Below, in pieces: positions 55,995 to 64,000 of a stretch of DNA of 64,000 bases. The translations under genes and the position numbers were made by a program. The notes beneath the pieces were generated by a model. That model worked only from the letters and a program-made list of their open reading frames with translations, did no database searches and was not told the origin of the DNA. Within the stretch, counting starts at the first letter, position 1; every line of letters begins with the position of its first letter. This DNA is from Nocardia brevicatena NBRC 12119 (GTDB lineage: Bacteria > Actinomycetota > Actinomycetes > Mycobacteriales > Mycobacteriaceae), in NCBI RefSeq assembly GCF_000308495.1, contig NZ_BAFU01000012.1, forward strand, positions 1 to 64,000. Reading direction: 5' to 3'.

Positions 55995-56284
55995 TCTCTC
56001 GTTGTGCCGGTCAGCGGTTCCGTCGTGATGTCCGCAGGGGCTCGTGGCGTCGGTACGTACCGTCGGCTGTCGGGTTCGCTCGCGGATGAACTGTTGGTTC
56101 GCCCGCGGATGGTTCGACTCGTCGGCGATTCACCCGTCCTCCCGACGAGGGCATACGACAGACCGGCGTAGCGTCGCTGTTCCGCGACGGTGTGCCGCGC
56201 CCATCCACTCCGGTTCCGGATGCGAAGGGCGAGCCGCACCGCGTAACGCGGCTCGCCCTCGCCTCCGACGGCCTCGGAGGCGAA
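55995..56284. other. convergent intergenic region, no gene
   Basis: No supported gene. A 12-bp hairpin (56226-56237 with 56248-56259) and a smaller dyad (56262-56268 with 56274-56280) lie at the purM end and probably terminate the minus-strand purF-purM transcript. Confidence 0.55.
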
Positions 56285-57364
56285 TCAGAAACGCGGATGC
56301 TCGCCCACCAGGGCCACGCGGTCGCTATCGCTGTCCTTCGCCTTCTTGACACTGCCCAGCGTCCAGCATTCGATATGCCGGGCGGTGAGCACGGCCAGAG
56401 CCCGGTCCACATCGTCGGGCGCCACCACGGCCACCATCCCGACGCCCATATTGAAGGTCTTCTCCATCTCCGCGCGCTCCACCCGACCGCGCTGGGCGAT
56501 CATCTTGAACACCGGTGCCGGGTTCCAGGTGCCGCGGTCGAGTTCGGCGACCAGACCTGCGGGCAGTACCCGGGCCAGATTGGCGGCCAGTCCGCCGCCG
56601 GTGATGTGGGCGAAGGTGCGGACATCGGTCTCGGCGATCAGCGCCAGGCAGTCCTTGGCGTAGATCCGGGTCGGCTCCAGCAGTTCCTCGCCGAGGGTGC
56701 GACCGAATTCCTCCACATGCCCGGTCAACGACATCCGGTCGATTTCCAGCAGTACCTTGCGCGCCAGGCTGTAGCCGTTGGAGTGCAGCCCGGAGGAACC
56801 CATGGCGATCACCACATCGCCGGGGCGTACCCGGTCGGGCCCGAGGACTTCCTCGGCCTCCACCACACCGACGCCCGTGGCGGACAGGTCGTAGTCGTCG
56901 GGGCCCATCAGGCCCGGATGTTCGGCGGTTTCGCCGCCCAGCAGCGCGCAACCGGCCCGCACGCAGCCCTCGGCGATACCGGAGACCAGTCCGGCGACCT
57001 TCTCCGGAACGACTTTGCCCACCGCGATGTAGTCCTGTAGGAATAGCGGTTCGGCACCGCAGACGACCAGATCGTCGACCACCATGGCGACCAGATCCAG
57101 CCCCAGGGTGTCGTGTTTGTCCATCGCCTGCGCCACCGCGATCTTGGTGCCGACCCCGTCAGTGGAGGCGGCCAGCAACGGCTCACGGTAGCTCTTCTTC
57201 AGTGCGAACAGTCCGGCGAAACCGCCCAGTCCGCCCTGGACCTCCGGACGGCTGGCCTTGCGTGCCAGCGGGGCGAACAATTCGACTGCCCGGTCGCCGG
57301 CCTCGATATCCACACCGGCCGCGGCATAGGAGGCGCCGGCGCCACTAGAGGTCTGTTCAGTCAT
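56285..57364 (-). CDS. purM: phosphoribosylformylglycinamidine cyclo-ligase PurM
   Basis: A 359-residue AIR synthetase. Markers are SYAAAGVDIEAGDRAVEL, STDGVGTKIAVAQAM, DDLVVCGAEPLFLQDY, GGETAEHPGLM and FNMGVGMVAVV. The ATG at 57364 is preferred; an in-frame ATG at 57412 would add 16 residues. It follows purF after 136 bp. Confidence 0.95.
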   Translation of the reverse strand: MTEQTSSGAGASYAAAGVDIEAGDRAVELFAPLARKASRPEVQGGLGGFAGLFALKKSYREPLLAASTDGVGTKIAVAQAMDKHDTLGLDLVAMVVDDLVVCGAEPLFLQDYIAVGKVVPEKVAGLVSGIAEGCVRAGCALLGGETAEHPGLMGPDDYDLSATGVGVVEAEEVLGPDRVRPGDVVIAMGSSGLHSNGYSLARKVLLEIDRMSLTGHVEEFGRTLGEELLEPTRIYAKDCLALIAETDVRTFAHITGGGLAANLARVLPAGLVAELDRGTWNPAPVFKMIAQRGRVERAEMEKTFNMGVGMVAVVAPDDVDRALAVLTARHIECWTLGSVKKAKDSDSDRVALVGEHPRF

Positions 57365-57500
57365 CGTCGGGGAAAGCTCCAAACCGAATCCGCGGGTTGA
57401 TTGCCTGCTCACGCTACCGGAATCGGATAACGGGCATGCAGCGGTGCCGACTTGCTATGACAGATCACCGCGGCGGACGAGGTGGTGCGCCCGTGCCGGA

Positions 57501-59117
57501 TCAGGGACGGCTCAGCGCGCCGGCGTTCGCGTTCTCGCTCAGTAACTCGGTTTCCGACCGTCCGCTGAGCATCGGCTCCAACACGTTCTTGCCGATCGCC
57601 GCCTCGGTGGGCAGCGGAATCGGATAGTTGCCGTCGAAGCAGGCGCAACACAACCGCGAACGCGGCTGTTCGGTGGCGGCGACCATTCCGTCGAGGGAGA
57701 TGTAGCCGAGGGTGTCGGCGCCGATCGAGCGGCGCACCCCCTCCACCATCTCGCGCATGGCGGTCGAATCGGGGGTGAGTTCGGCGAAATCTTCCGCGGA
57801 GTCGACACCCGATCCGTTGGCGATCAACTCGGCGGGTGAGGCGAAATCGATGCCGTAGAAGCACGGCCACTTCACCGGCGGCGAGGCGATCCGCACGTGG
57901 ATTTCCAATGCGCCGGCCTCGCGCAGCATCCGAATCAAGGCCCGCTGGGTGTTGCCGCGCACGATGGAGTCGTCCACCACGATGAGGCGTTTACCGCGGA
58001 TCACTTCGCGCAGCGGATTGAGTTTGAGGCGGATACCGAGCTGGCGGATGGTCTGGCTGGGTTGGATGAAGGTACGACCCACATAGGCGTTCTTCATCAG
58101 GCCCTGCCCGTACGGTATGCCCGAGCCCTGGGCGTAGCCGACGGCGGCGGGGGTACCGGATTCGGGGACCGGGATCACCAGGTCGGCCTCGACCGGATGC
58201 TCCCGGGCCAGCCTACGGCCGATCTCCACCCTGGTGGCGTGCACCGAGCGACCGGCGATGGTGCTGTCCGGGCGGGCCAGATAGACGTATTCGAAGACGC
58301 AACCCTTGGGCTCGGGGTTGGCGAAGCGCAGCGAGCGCACACCGTCGGCGTCGATAGCCAGCAGCTCACCCGGCTCGATCTCCCGCACGAAGGAGGCGCC
58401 GACGATATCCAGCGCGGCGGTTTCGCTGGCGACCACCCAGCCGCGGTCCAGGCGGCCCAGGCACAGCGGGCGCACACCGTGCGGATCGCGGGCGGCGTAG
58501 AGGGTGTGTTCGTCCATGAAGGTGAGGCAGAACGCGCCCCGCAGGGTGGGCAGCAGTTCCATGGCCGCCTGCTCGATACTCGAATCGGCGGCGGCGTGCG
58601 CCAGCAGGGCGGTTATCACGTCCGAGTCCGAGGTCGCGGCGATCGCGCCCGGCCGGCTCGACTGTCCGGAGCCATCGGTCAGACCCAGTTCCCGTGCCCG
58701 GGCGGCCAATTCGGCGGTGTTGACCAGATTGCCGTTGTGTCCCAGGGCGAGCCCGGAACCGACCGCCGTGGTGCGGAAGATGGGCTGTGCGTTCTCCCAG
58801 GTGGTCGCGCCGGTGGTCGAGTAGCGACAGTGCCCCACCGCGACATGGCCGGGCATGGCGCCCAGCGTCTGCTCGTCGAACACCTGGCTGACCAGACCCA
58901 GATCCTTGAAGACGAGCACCTGCGAGCCATCGGCGACGGCTATTCCCGCGGCTTCCTGGCCTCGGTGTTGTAGGGCATACAGGCCGTAATAGGTGAGTTT
59001 GGCCACGTCTTCCCCGGGAGCCCATACTCCGAACACTCCGCATTCCTCGCGGGGCGGGTTCTCCTCGATATCGGTAGCAGGGGAATTGCTGACAAACTGC
59101 TGGTCGGCGTGGGTCAC
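57501..59117 (-). CDS. purF: amidophosphoribosyltransferase PurF
   Basis: A 538-residue enzyme for the first purine step. Residues 1-25 are a propeptide; Cys26 in EECGVFGVW becomes the N-terminal nucleophile. The PRPP loop is LIVVDDSIVRGNT. Cysteines including those in LCCACFDGNYP suggest the Fe-S-containing Bacillus type. The GTG at 59117 has AGGGAG upstream; the longer frame to 59216 lacks support. It leads the purF-purM operon. Confidence 0.95.
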   Translation of the reverse strand: MTHADQQFVSNSPATDIEENPPREECGVFGVWAPGEDVAKLTYYGLYALQHRGQEAAGIAVADGSQVLVFKDLGLVSQVFDEQTLGAMPGHVAVGHCRYSTTGATTWENAQPIFRTTAVGSGLALGHNGNLVNTAELAARARELGLTDGSGQSSRPGAIAATSDSDVITALLAHAAADSSIEQAAMELLPTLRGAFCLTFMDEHTLYAARDPHGVRPLCLGRLDRGWVVASETAALDIVGASFVREIEPGELLAIDADGVRSLRFANPEPKGCVFEYVYLARPDSTIAGRSVHATRVEIGRRLAREHPVEADLVIPVPESGTPAAVGYAQGSGIPYGQGLMKNAYVGRTFIQPSQTIRQLGIRLKLNPLREVIRGKRLIVVDDSIVRGNTQRALIRMLREAGALEIHVRIASPPVKWPCFYGIDFASPAELIANGSGVDSAEDFAELTPDSTAMREMVEGVRRSIGADTLGYISLDGMVAATEQPRSRLCCACFDGNYPIPLPTEAAIGKNVLEPMLSGRSETELLSENANAGALSRP

Positions 59118-59300
59118 CGTATGCTCCCTGATCGGGCGGGCTGGGGGCTGCCAATATTCTACGGGGGCGAAGGCGGCCGCCGATATCGCCGCCCGTATCC
59201 GCTCGCATACCGACACTCGTTCGCCGGCGAATCCCGTCTGTTCGCCGGCCTCTCGAATTCGCGGCGTTCGGCCTGGATATCGGGGCGTTGGCCGGGACGA

Positions 59301-59705
59301 TCAGGTGTTTCGTTCCGGACTCACCCGGACCAGAGGTAACCAGCGGGCGATATCCGGGGCGCGCTGTCCGGAGGCGTGCAGCGCCCCGGAATCGCGGGCG
59401 TCGGCGTAATCCCGGAGGCCGGTGGCCAGCAGCAGCCAGGTGCGCGGATCCGTTTCCACCACATTCGGGGGTGTGCCGCGGGTGTGCCGCGGGCCTTCGA
59501 CGCATTGCACCGCGACGAAGGGGGGAATCCGAACCTCCACCGAATGCCCCGGTGCCGCTGCGGCCAGGGCGCGGGCGGTGGCGCGCACCGCCGCCGCCAG
59601 CCGGTTTCGCGGGGGTGCCGGCGCGGTGTCGTCGAGCAGCCAGGCCCGCACCTCGGTTACCGCGTCGCGTACCTCGGCCGGGTCGATAGTCGTCCGTCGT
59701 GCCAC
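59301..59705 (-). CDS. sterol-carrier-like protein (bacterial SCP type)
   Basis: A 134-residue protein with PFVAVQCVEGPRHTRGTPPN and DPRTWLLLATGL, matching the bacterial SCP-like family next to purF (Rv0807). Ligand and role are unknown. It is 183 bp upstream of purF on the same strand. The 276 bp to pabC contain nothing else that I recognise. Confidence 0.8.
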   Translation of the reverse strand: MARRTTIDPAEVRDAVTEVRAWLLDDTAPAPPRNRLAAAVRATARALAAAAPGHSVEVRIPPFVAVQCVEGPRHTRGTPPNVVETDPRTWLLLATGLRDYADARDSGALHASGQRAPDIARWLPLVRVSPERNT

Positions 59706-59981
59706 GCTTCGACTCTATTCGTCGGCATTCACGACCGGCGCCGGTCGGATGTGGGGTATCGACGTGTCGTGGGCGGGATTCGCCTTGTGCGGTCCGGTCG
59801 ATTCGGGCCGTGGCGGCTGTTCGAAATCGGAATTCGGGTGCGAAGTCCGTAATGCGAATTAGGCCGCGATGCCCGTAATTTCGCGATATACCGACGGGGC
59901 CGTCGGAAGCGGGGTGGCGCAGGAGTGCCGCCACGATTCATAACCGCTCATCATGGGGCATATTGGCCTACGCTCGTTCGC

Positions 59982-60902
59982 ATGGTGGATCGAGTTCTTG
60001 TAACACTCGACGGTACTGTCCGGGATGCGGGCCGGCCGTTGTTGTTTGCCGACGACATAGGCGTGCTGCGTGGTGACGGCGTTTTTGAGACGCTGCTGGT
60101 GCGCGACGGCACGGCGTGTGCGCTCGAATTCCATCTGGCCCGGTTACGCCGTTCGGCCCAGGCGCTCGATCTCCCCGAGCCCGAGATCGCCCGCTGGCGC
60201 GCGGTGGTCGAGCGGGCCGTGAAGGAATGGGGTTCCGACCGCGAGGGCATGATGCGGTTGGTGATGACCCGGGGCCGCGACAGCGAGGTCGATACGCCGC
60301 GCTCGGCGCTCATCTCGGGTGAATTGTCCGACGCGGTACCGGTTCCCACCGCGTATGCCATGGTGTCACCGGTTCCCGAGCGGGTGCTCGCGGCTCGGAC
60401 CGAGGGCGTGTCGGTGGTGACGTTGGCCCGGGGAGTGTCCATCGACCTCGCGCAGGAGGCGCCGTGGCAGCTGCTGGGAGCGAAAACGCTGTCGTATGCG
60501 ACCAATATGGCGGCCCTGCGTTTCGCCGCCCGGATGGGGGCGCAGGACGTGATCTTCACCAGCACCGAGAACCGGGTGCTGGAGGGCCCGCGTTCCACGG
60601 TGGTGATCTGCAGGGACAAACAGCTGATCACTCCACCGGCCAAGAACGGTGTACTGCCCGGGGTGACCCAGCGGGCGCTGTTCGCCGAGGCGGAGAAGGC
60701 CGGCTACGATTGCCGGTACGAATCGTTGTTCACGGCGGATCTGTTCGCCTGCGACAGCATCTGGATGTTGAGCAGCGTCACGCTGGCGGCCCGGGTCAAT
60801 TCACTGGACGGCCTGCGGATGTCGGCGCCGGACAATGCCGAGGAGATCATCGGGCTGGTCGATCGCGGGGTCGAGCGGGCGGGCACGATCGCGGACTGGT
60901 GA
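59982..60902 (+). CDS. pabC: aminodeoxychorismate lyase (class IV aminotransferase fold)
   Basis: A 306-residue fold-type IV PLP protein with DDIGVLRGDGVFETLLVRDG and Lys168 in LGAKTLSYATNMAALR. PabC-type lyases form p-aminobenzoate for folate; branched-chain aminotransferases share the fold, so the activity is inferred from context (Rv0812). The upstream in-frame ATG at 59925 is less likely than MVDRVLVTLDG at 59982. Confidence 0.82.
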   Translation: MVDRVLVTLDGTVRDAGRPLLFADDIGVLRGDGVFETLLVRDGTACALEFHLARLRRSAQALDLPEPEIARWRAVVERAVKEWGSDREGMMRLVMTRGRDSEVDTPRSALISGELSDAVPVPTAYAMVSPVPERVLAARTEGVSVVTLARGVSIDLAQEAPWQLLGAKTLSYATNMAALRFAARMGAQDVIFTSTENRVLEGPRSTVVICRDKQLITPPAKNGVLPGVTQRALFAEAEKAGYDCRYESLFTADLFACDSIWMLSSVTLAARVNSLDGLRMSAPDNAEEIIGLVDRGVERAGTIADW

Positions 60903-61024
60903 GCACTCGCCGTCCGGACCGGTGAGGTGATGTTCCGCGCTGCTTTCGCATCGTCGGATACCGAGTTCACCTGCCGTGTCGGGTAACACATTGATCGGGG
61001 CGTTCGGCCGCGTACTCTCATAAC

Positions 61025-61041
61025 TACGACAGTCTGTAGTA
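61025..61041 (+). promoter_or_regulatory. BlaI/MecI-like operator upstream of cydA
   Basis: TACGACAGTCTGTAGTA is a 7-3-7 inverted repeat with one mismatch around the TACA/TGTA-type core used by BlaI/MecI repressors. It ends 16 nt before the GTG and overlaps the likely promoter; AAGGAG (61046-61051) follows. Regulator identity is inference. Confidence 0.45.
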
Positions 61042-61057
61042 AGAGAAGGAGTCCGGC

Positions 61058-62533
61058 GTGAGCGCCCTGGATGTCTCGCGATGGCAGTTCGGCATCACGA
61101 CCGTCTATCACTTCCTGTTCGTACCGCTGACCATCGGCCTGGCGCCGTTCATCGCCGGTATGCAGACCGCCTGGGTGATCACCGGCAAAGAGCACTGGTA
61201 CCGGCTCACCAAGTTCTTCGGAAAACTGTTCCTGATCAACTTCGCCCTCGGGGTCGCCACCGGCATCGTCCAGGAATTCCAGTTCGGGATGAACTGGAGC
61301 GAATACTCCCGTTTCGTCGGCGACGTCTTCGGCGCCCCCCTGGCCCTGGAAGGCCTGGTGGCTTTCTTCATGGAATCCACCTTCATCGGCCTGTGGATAT
61401 TCGGCTGGGAGCGGTTGCCCAAGCTCGTGCACCTGGCCACCATCTGGATGGTCGCCATCGGGGTGAACGCCTCCGCCTACTTCATCATCGCGGCCAACTC
61501 GTTCATGCAGCATCCGGTGGGGGCCCGATACAACCCGGAGACCGGACGCGCCGAGCTCACCAGCATTGTCGAACTGCTCACCAACAACACCGCGCTGGCG
61601 GCCTTCCCCCATGTGGTGGCCGGATCGTTCCTCACCGCGGGCACCTTCGTCGCCGGAATCGCCGGCTGGTGGATGGTGCGCCACGCGCGCGGCACAGACC
61701 CGGCGAAGCCCACCGAGGCACGAACCGTATGGCGGCCGGCGGCACGAGTGTCGCTGCTGGTGGTGATACTCGCCGGACTGGCACTGGTGTACACCGGCGA
61801 CGTCCAGGGCAAGCTGATGTTCGAACAGCAGCCGATGAAGATGGCCTCGGCGGAATCGCTGTGCCACACCCGAACCGACCCGGACTTCTCGGTGCTCACC
61901 GTGGGCACCCACAACAACTGTGACAGCGTCGTCCATGTCATCGAGGTGCCCTGGGTGCTGTCGTGGCTTGCCGAGGGGAAGTTCACGGGGGTGGAACTCG
62001 AGGGTGTGGTCGACCTGCAGCGAGCCTATATCGACCACTTCGGGCCGGGGGACTACCGGCCCAACCTGTTCGTCACCTACTGGTCGTTCCGGGCCATGAT
62101 CGGTCTGGCCGCCGGTTCGGCGCTGCTGGTGTTCGTCGGACTGTGGCTCACCCGCGGCGGACGGGTACCGGATCGACGCTGGTTCTCCTGGCTGAGCCTG
62201 CTCGCCATTCCGACACCGTTCCTGGCCAACAGCGCCGGCTGGGTCTTCACCGAGATGGGCCGGCAACCGTGGGTGGTGGCGCCGAATCCGACCGGCGACC
62301 CGAATCTACGGCTGACCGTGCAACAGGGCGTCTCCGACCATGCGACGGCCACCGTCTGGTTGTCGCTGCTCACCTTCACCGTGGTGTACGGCCTGCTGGC
62401 GGTGGTGTGGTTCTACCTGATGCGCCGGTACGTCATCGCGGGCCCGGAAAGGCCGGCCGCGCCGGGTTCGGACGAGCCCGGCGGCCCACCGGGAGAGAAA
62501 CCGCCCGTCGAACAGCTTTCTTTCGCCTACTAG
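61058..62533 (+). CDS. cydA: cytochrome bd oxidase subunit I
   Basis: A 491-residue membrane protein with about nine helices. His18 in TTVYHFLFVPLTIG is the expected haem ligand; EGLVAFFMESTFIGLWIFGW and GWVFTEMGRQPWVV are diagnostic. Cytochrome bd is a high-affinity quinol:O2 oxidase without proton pumping. AAGGAG at 6-nt spacing supports the GTG start. The Q-loop is of the short type. Confidence 0.95.
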   Translation: MSALDVSRWQFGITTVYHFLFVPLTIGLAPFIAGMQTAWVITGKEHWYRLTKFFGKLFLINFALGVATGIVQEFQFGMNWSEYSRFVGDVFGAPLALEGLVAFFMESTFIGLWIFGWERLPKLVHLATIWMVAIGVNASAYFIIAANSFMQHPVGARYNPETGRAELTSIVELLTNNTALAAFPHVVAGSFLTAGTFVAGIAGWWMVRHARGTDPAKPTEARTVWRPAARVSLLVVILAGLALVYTGDVQGKLMFEQQPMKMASAESLCHTRTDPDFSVLTVGTHNNCDSVVHVIEVPWVLSWLAEGKFTGVELEGVVDLQRAYIDHFGPGDYRPNLFVTYWSFRAMIGLAAGSALLVFVGLWLTRGGRVPDRRWFSWLSLLAIPTPFLANSAGWVFTEMGRQPWVVAPNPTGDPNLRLTVQQGVSDHATATVWLSLLTFTVVYGLLAVVWFYLMRRYVIAGPERPAAPGSDEPGGPPGEKPPVEQLSFAY

Positions 62534-62542
62534 GAGTCGACG

Positions 62543-63601
62543 ATGGGTCTACAGGAATTCTGGTTCGTCGTTATCGGCGTGCTGTTCACCGGCTACTTCG
62601 TCCTGGAGGGCTTCGACTTCGGAGTCGGCATGCTCATGCCCGTCCTGGGCAAGGGATCCGATACCCGCCGGCGGGTGGTGCTCAACACCATCGGGCCGGT
62701 GTGGGACGGCAACGAGGTCTGGCTGATCACCGCGGGCGGTGCGCTGTTCGCCGCCTTTCCGGAGTGGTACGCCAGTATGTTCTCCGGGTTCTACCTCGCC
62801 CTACTGTTCCTACTGGTGGCGCTGATCCTGCGCGTCTGCGCCATCGAATACCGGGGCAAGATCGACGATCCGGTCTGGCGGGCCCGGTGCGACCTGGGGA
62901 TCGGGATCGGCTCCTGGGTACCCGCACTGGCCTGGGGCTGGGTCTTCGCCAATATCGTGCGCGGTGTGCCGCTGGACGCGGACAAACAGTTCGCGGGTTC
63001 GGTGGGGGATCTGTTCACCCCCTACGCATTGCTCGGCGCGCTCACCACCGGTCTGCTTTTCGTGCTGCACGGGGCGGTCTTCCTCGGCCTGAAAACCGGC
63101 GGGGAGGTCCGCGCCGACGCCGTCCGCGCCGCTTCGCTGCTGCTGGTGCCGACCGCACTGGCGGTAGGCACCTTCGGGGTGTGGACCCAGGTCGCCCACG
63201 GGACCGGATGGACCTGGATTCCCCTGGGTGTGGCCGTACTCGGGTTGATCGGCACGACGGTGGCGGTACGGGCGGACCGGGATGGTTTCGCGTTCACCGG
63301 AACCGCGCTGGCCGTGGTCGCCGTATCGGTACTGCTGTTCGGTTCGCTGTTTCCACACGTCCTACCCTCGACGATCGATCCCGCGTTCGGCCTCACCGTC
63401 GACAACGCCTCGTCCACGCCCTACACCTTGAAGGTGATGAGCTGGGCGGCGGCGCTGACCACCCCCGTGGTGCTCGTCTACCAGGGCTGGACGTATTGGG
63501 TGTTCCGCAAACGCATTACTGTCGAACACATCCCGCCCGGTATCGGGCTCTCCCCCCGAACGACAGCCACTGCGGCCGAGCGTCAGCGCCGGAGGAGGTA
63601 G
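62543..63601 (+). CDS. cydB: cytochrome bd oxidase subunit II
   Basis: A 352-residue membrane protein with the N-terminal FWFVVIGVLFTGYFVLEGFD and GPVWDGNEVWLI motifs of CydB. It pairs with CydA. It begins 9 bp after cydA; the C-terminal 30 residues are polar and cytoplasmic. Confidence 0.95.
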   Translation: MGLQEFWFVVIGVLFTGYFVLEGFDFGVGMLMPVLGKGSDTRRRVVLNTIGPVWDGNEVWLITAGGALFAAFPEWYASMFSGFYLALLFLLVALILRVCAIEYRGKIDDPVWRARCDLGIGIGSWVPALAWGWVFANIVRGVPLDADKQFAGSVGDLFTPYALLGALTTGLLFVLHGAVFLGLKTGGEVRADAVRAASLLLVPTALAVGTFGVWTQVAHGTGWTWIPLGVAVLGLIGTTVAVRADRDGFAFTGTALAVVAVSVLLFGSLFPHVLPSTIDPAFGLTVDNASSTPYTLKVMSWAAALTTPVVLVYQGWTYWVFRKRITVEHIPPGIGLSPRTTATAAERQRRRR

Positions 63602-63656
63602 CGCAGCGTGACCACGCAGGCGCAGCGAAGCCGCCCATCCAACGAGGAGTGATCCC

Positions 63657-64000
63657 ATGGCCCGCCCGCCCGTGGACCCCCGTCTGTGGCGGTACGCGCG
63701 TTCGGCGCGTCGGTATCTGGCGCTGAGTGTCGGGCTGTCACTGGTCACCACCGTGGCGATCGTCGTCGCGGCGGTGACCCTGGGGCGGGTGCTCGCCGGT
63801 GTGATCACCGATCCCGCGCGGCGCGATACCGATTCGTGGACCGTGGAATTGACGGTTTTCGCGCTCGCGATCGTCGGCCGTGCGCTGGCCGCCTGGCTAC
63901 AGGCCCGGAGCGCGCATCGGGCCGGTGCGGCCGTGGTCGCCGAACTGGAACAGGCGGTGCTCACCGCGGGCGCCGGGCTGCCGCCGCGCGAATTGGAAAG
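63657..64000 (+). CDS. cydD: CydD, ABC exporter subunit for cytochrome bd assembly (partial)
   Basis: The first 114 codons run off the window end without a stop. The product starts MARPPVDPRLWRYARSARRY, followed by two predicted membrane helices, matching the N-terminal ABC-exporter domain of CydD. CydDC exports thiols and is needed for cytochrome bd. GAGGAG lies 7 nt before the ATG. The ATPase half is outside the window. Confidence 0.8.
   Translation, partial: MARPPVDPRLWRYARSARRYLALSVGLSLVTTVAIVVAAVTLGRVLAGVITDPARRDTDSWTVELTVFALAIVGRALAAWLQARSAHRAGAAVVAELEQAVLTAGAGLPPRELE

Noticed and set aside
1-64000. CRISPR arrays, insertion sequences, integrases
   Set aside because: I looked for regularly spaced repeats, transposase motifs and tyrosine or serine recombinase signatures and found none. 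The repeats reported are isolated pairs.

Overview
This is a high-GC actinobacterial chromosome segment from a mycolic-acid-containing lineage; Nocardia is the best guess and Rhodococcus the main alternative. The evidence is a complete mce4 sterol-uptake operon with KstR-type operators, cholesterol side-chain genes of the echA19/fadD19/chsE4-chsE5/fdxD/hsd4A set, phoPR, otsA and a purine cluster. Gene order resembles, as far as I remember it, the Mycobacterium tuberculosis Rv3489-Rv3516, Rv0757-Rv0759c and Rv0772-Rv0812 regions. Gene names rest on protein motifs and remembered synteny; no database search was run.

Region 1 (0.3-20.9 kb) is sterol catabolism. Divergent echA19 and fadD19 come first, then an accessory island of about 3.2 kb, then chsE5-chsE4 diverging from fdxD-hsd4A and the ten-gene mce4 operon (yrbE4A, yrbE4B, mce4A-F, mas4A, mas4B). 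Most mce4 genes overlap by ATGA or GTGA, and the operon ends in a 20-bp hairpin. Four KstR-like palindromes precede the transcription units, so uptake (Mce4), CoA activation (FadD19), dehydrogenation (ChsE4-ChsE5), hydration (EchA19) and 3-hydroxyacyl oxidation (Hsd4A) look like one regulon. The island holds two unknown genes, an XRE/DUF5919 regulator with a Nudix hydrolase, a 117-bp broken copy of fadD19 and a Doc-type toxin-antitoxin pair.

Region 2 (20.9-25.6 kb) is an accessory boundary. A secreted hydrolase is followed by a 1.25-kb segment bounded by a 60-bp imperfect direct repeat that includes the 3' end of tRNA-Thr(TGT). Inside are two divergent, nearly uncharged micropeptide genes (24 and 27 codons) that share an FGPT...T-aromatic-N...S signature and good ribosome-binding sites. 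They are too short for ordinary gene callers and are the best candidate here for something undescribed. An orphan mbtH and a second hydrolase follow.

Region 3 (25.7-30.3 kb) has otsA, phoP-phoR and a HIT protein. PhoP and PhoR each carry a proline where homologues have a helix leucine.

Region 4 (30.5-60.9 kb) is the dispersed purine cluster purD, purB, purSQ, purL, purM and purF, interleaved with peptidases (M23, prolyl oligopeptidase, M18, CPBP), glutamate decarboxylase, a GT87 mannosyltransferase, YgfZ, MOSC, asparaginase, DUF3073, an SCP-like protein and aminodeoxychorismate lyase. An M18 aminopeptidase gene is flanked by inverted copies of a GT87 gene fragment. Large composite palindromes follow purQ and purL.

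Region 5 (61-64 kb) is cydA-cydB and the start of cydD (cytochrome bd oxidase and its ABC exporter), behind a BlaI/MecI-like operator.
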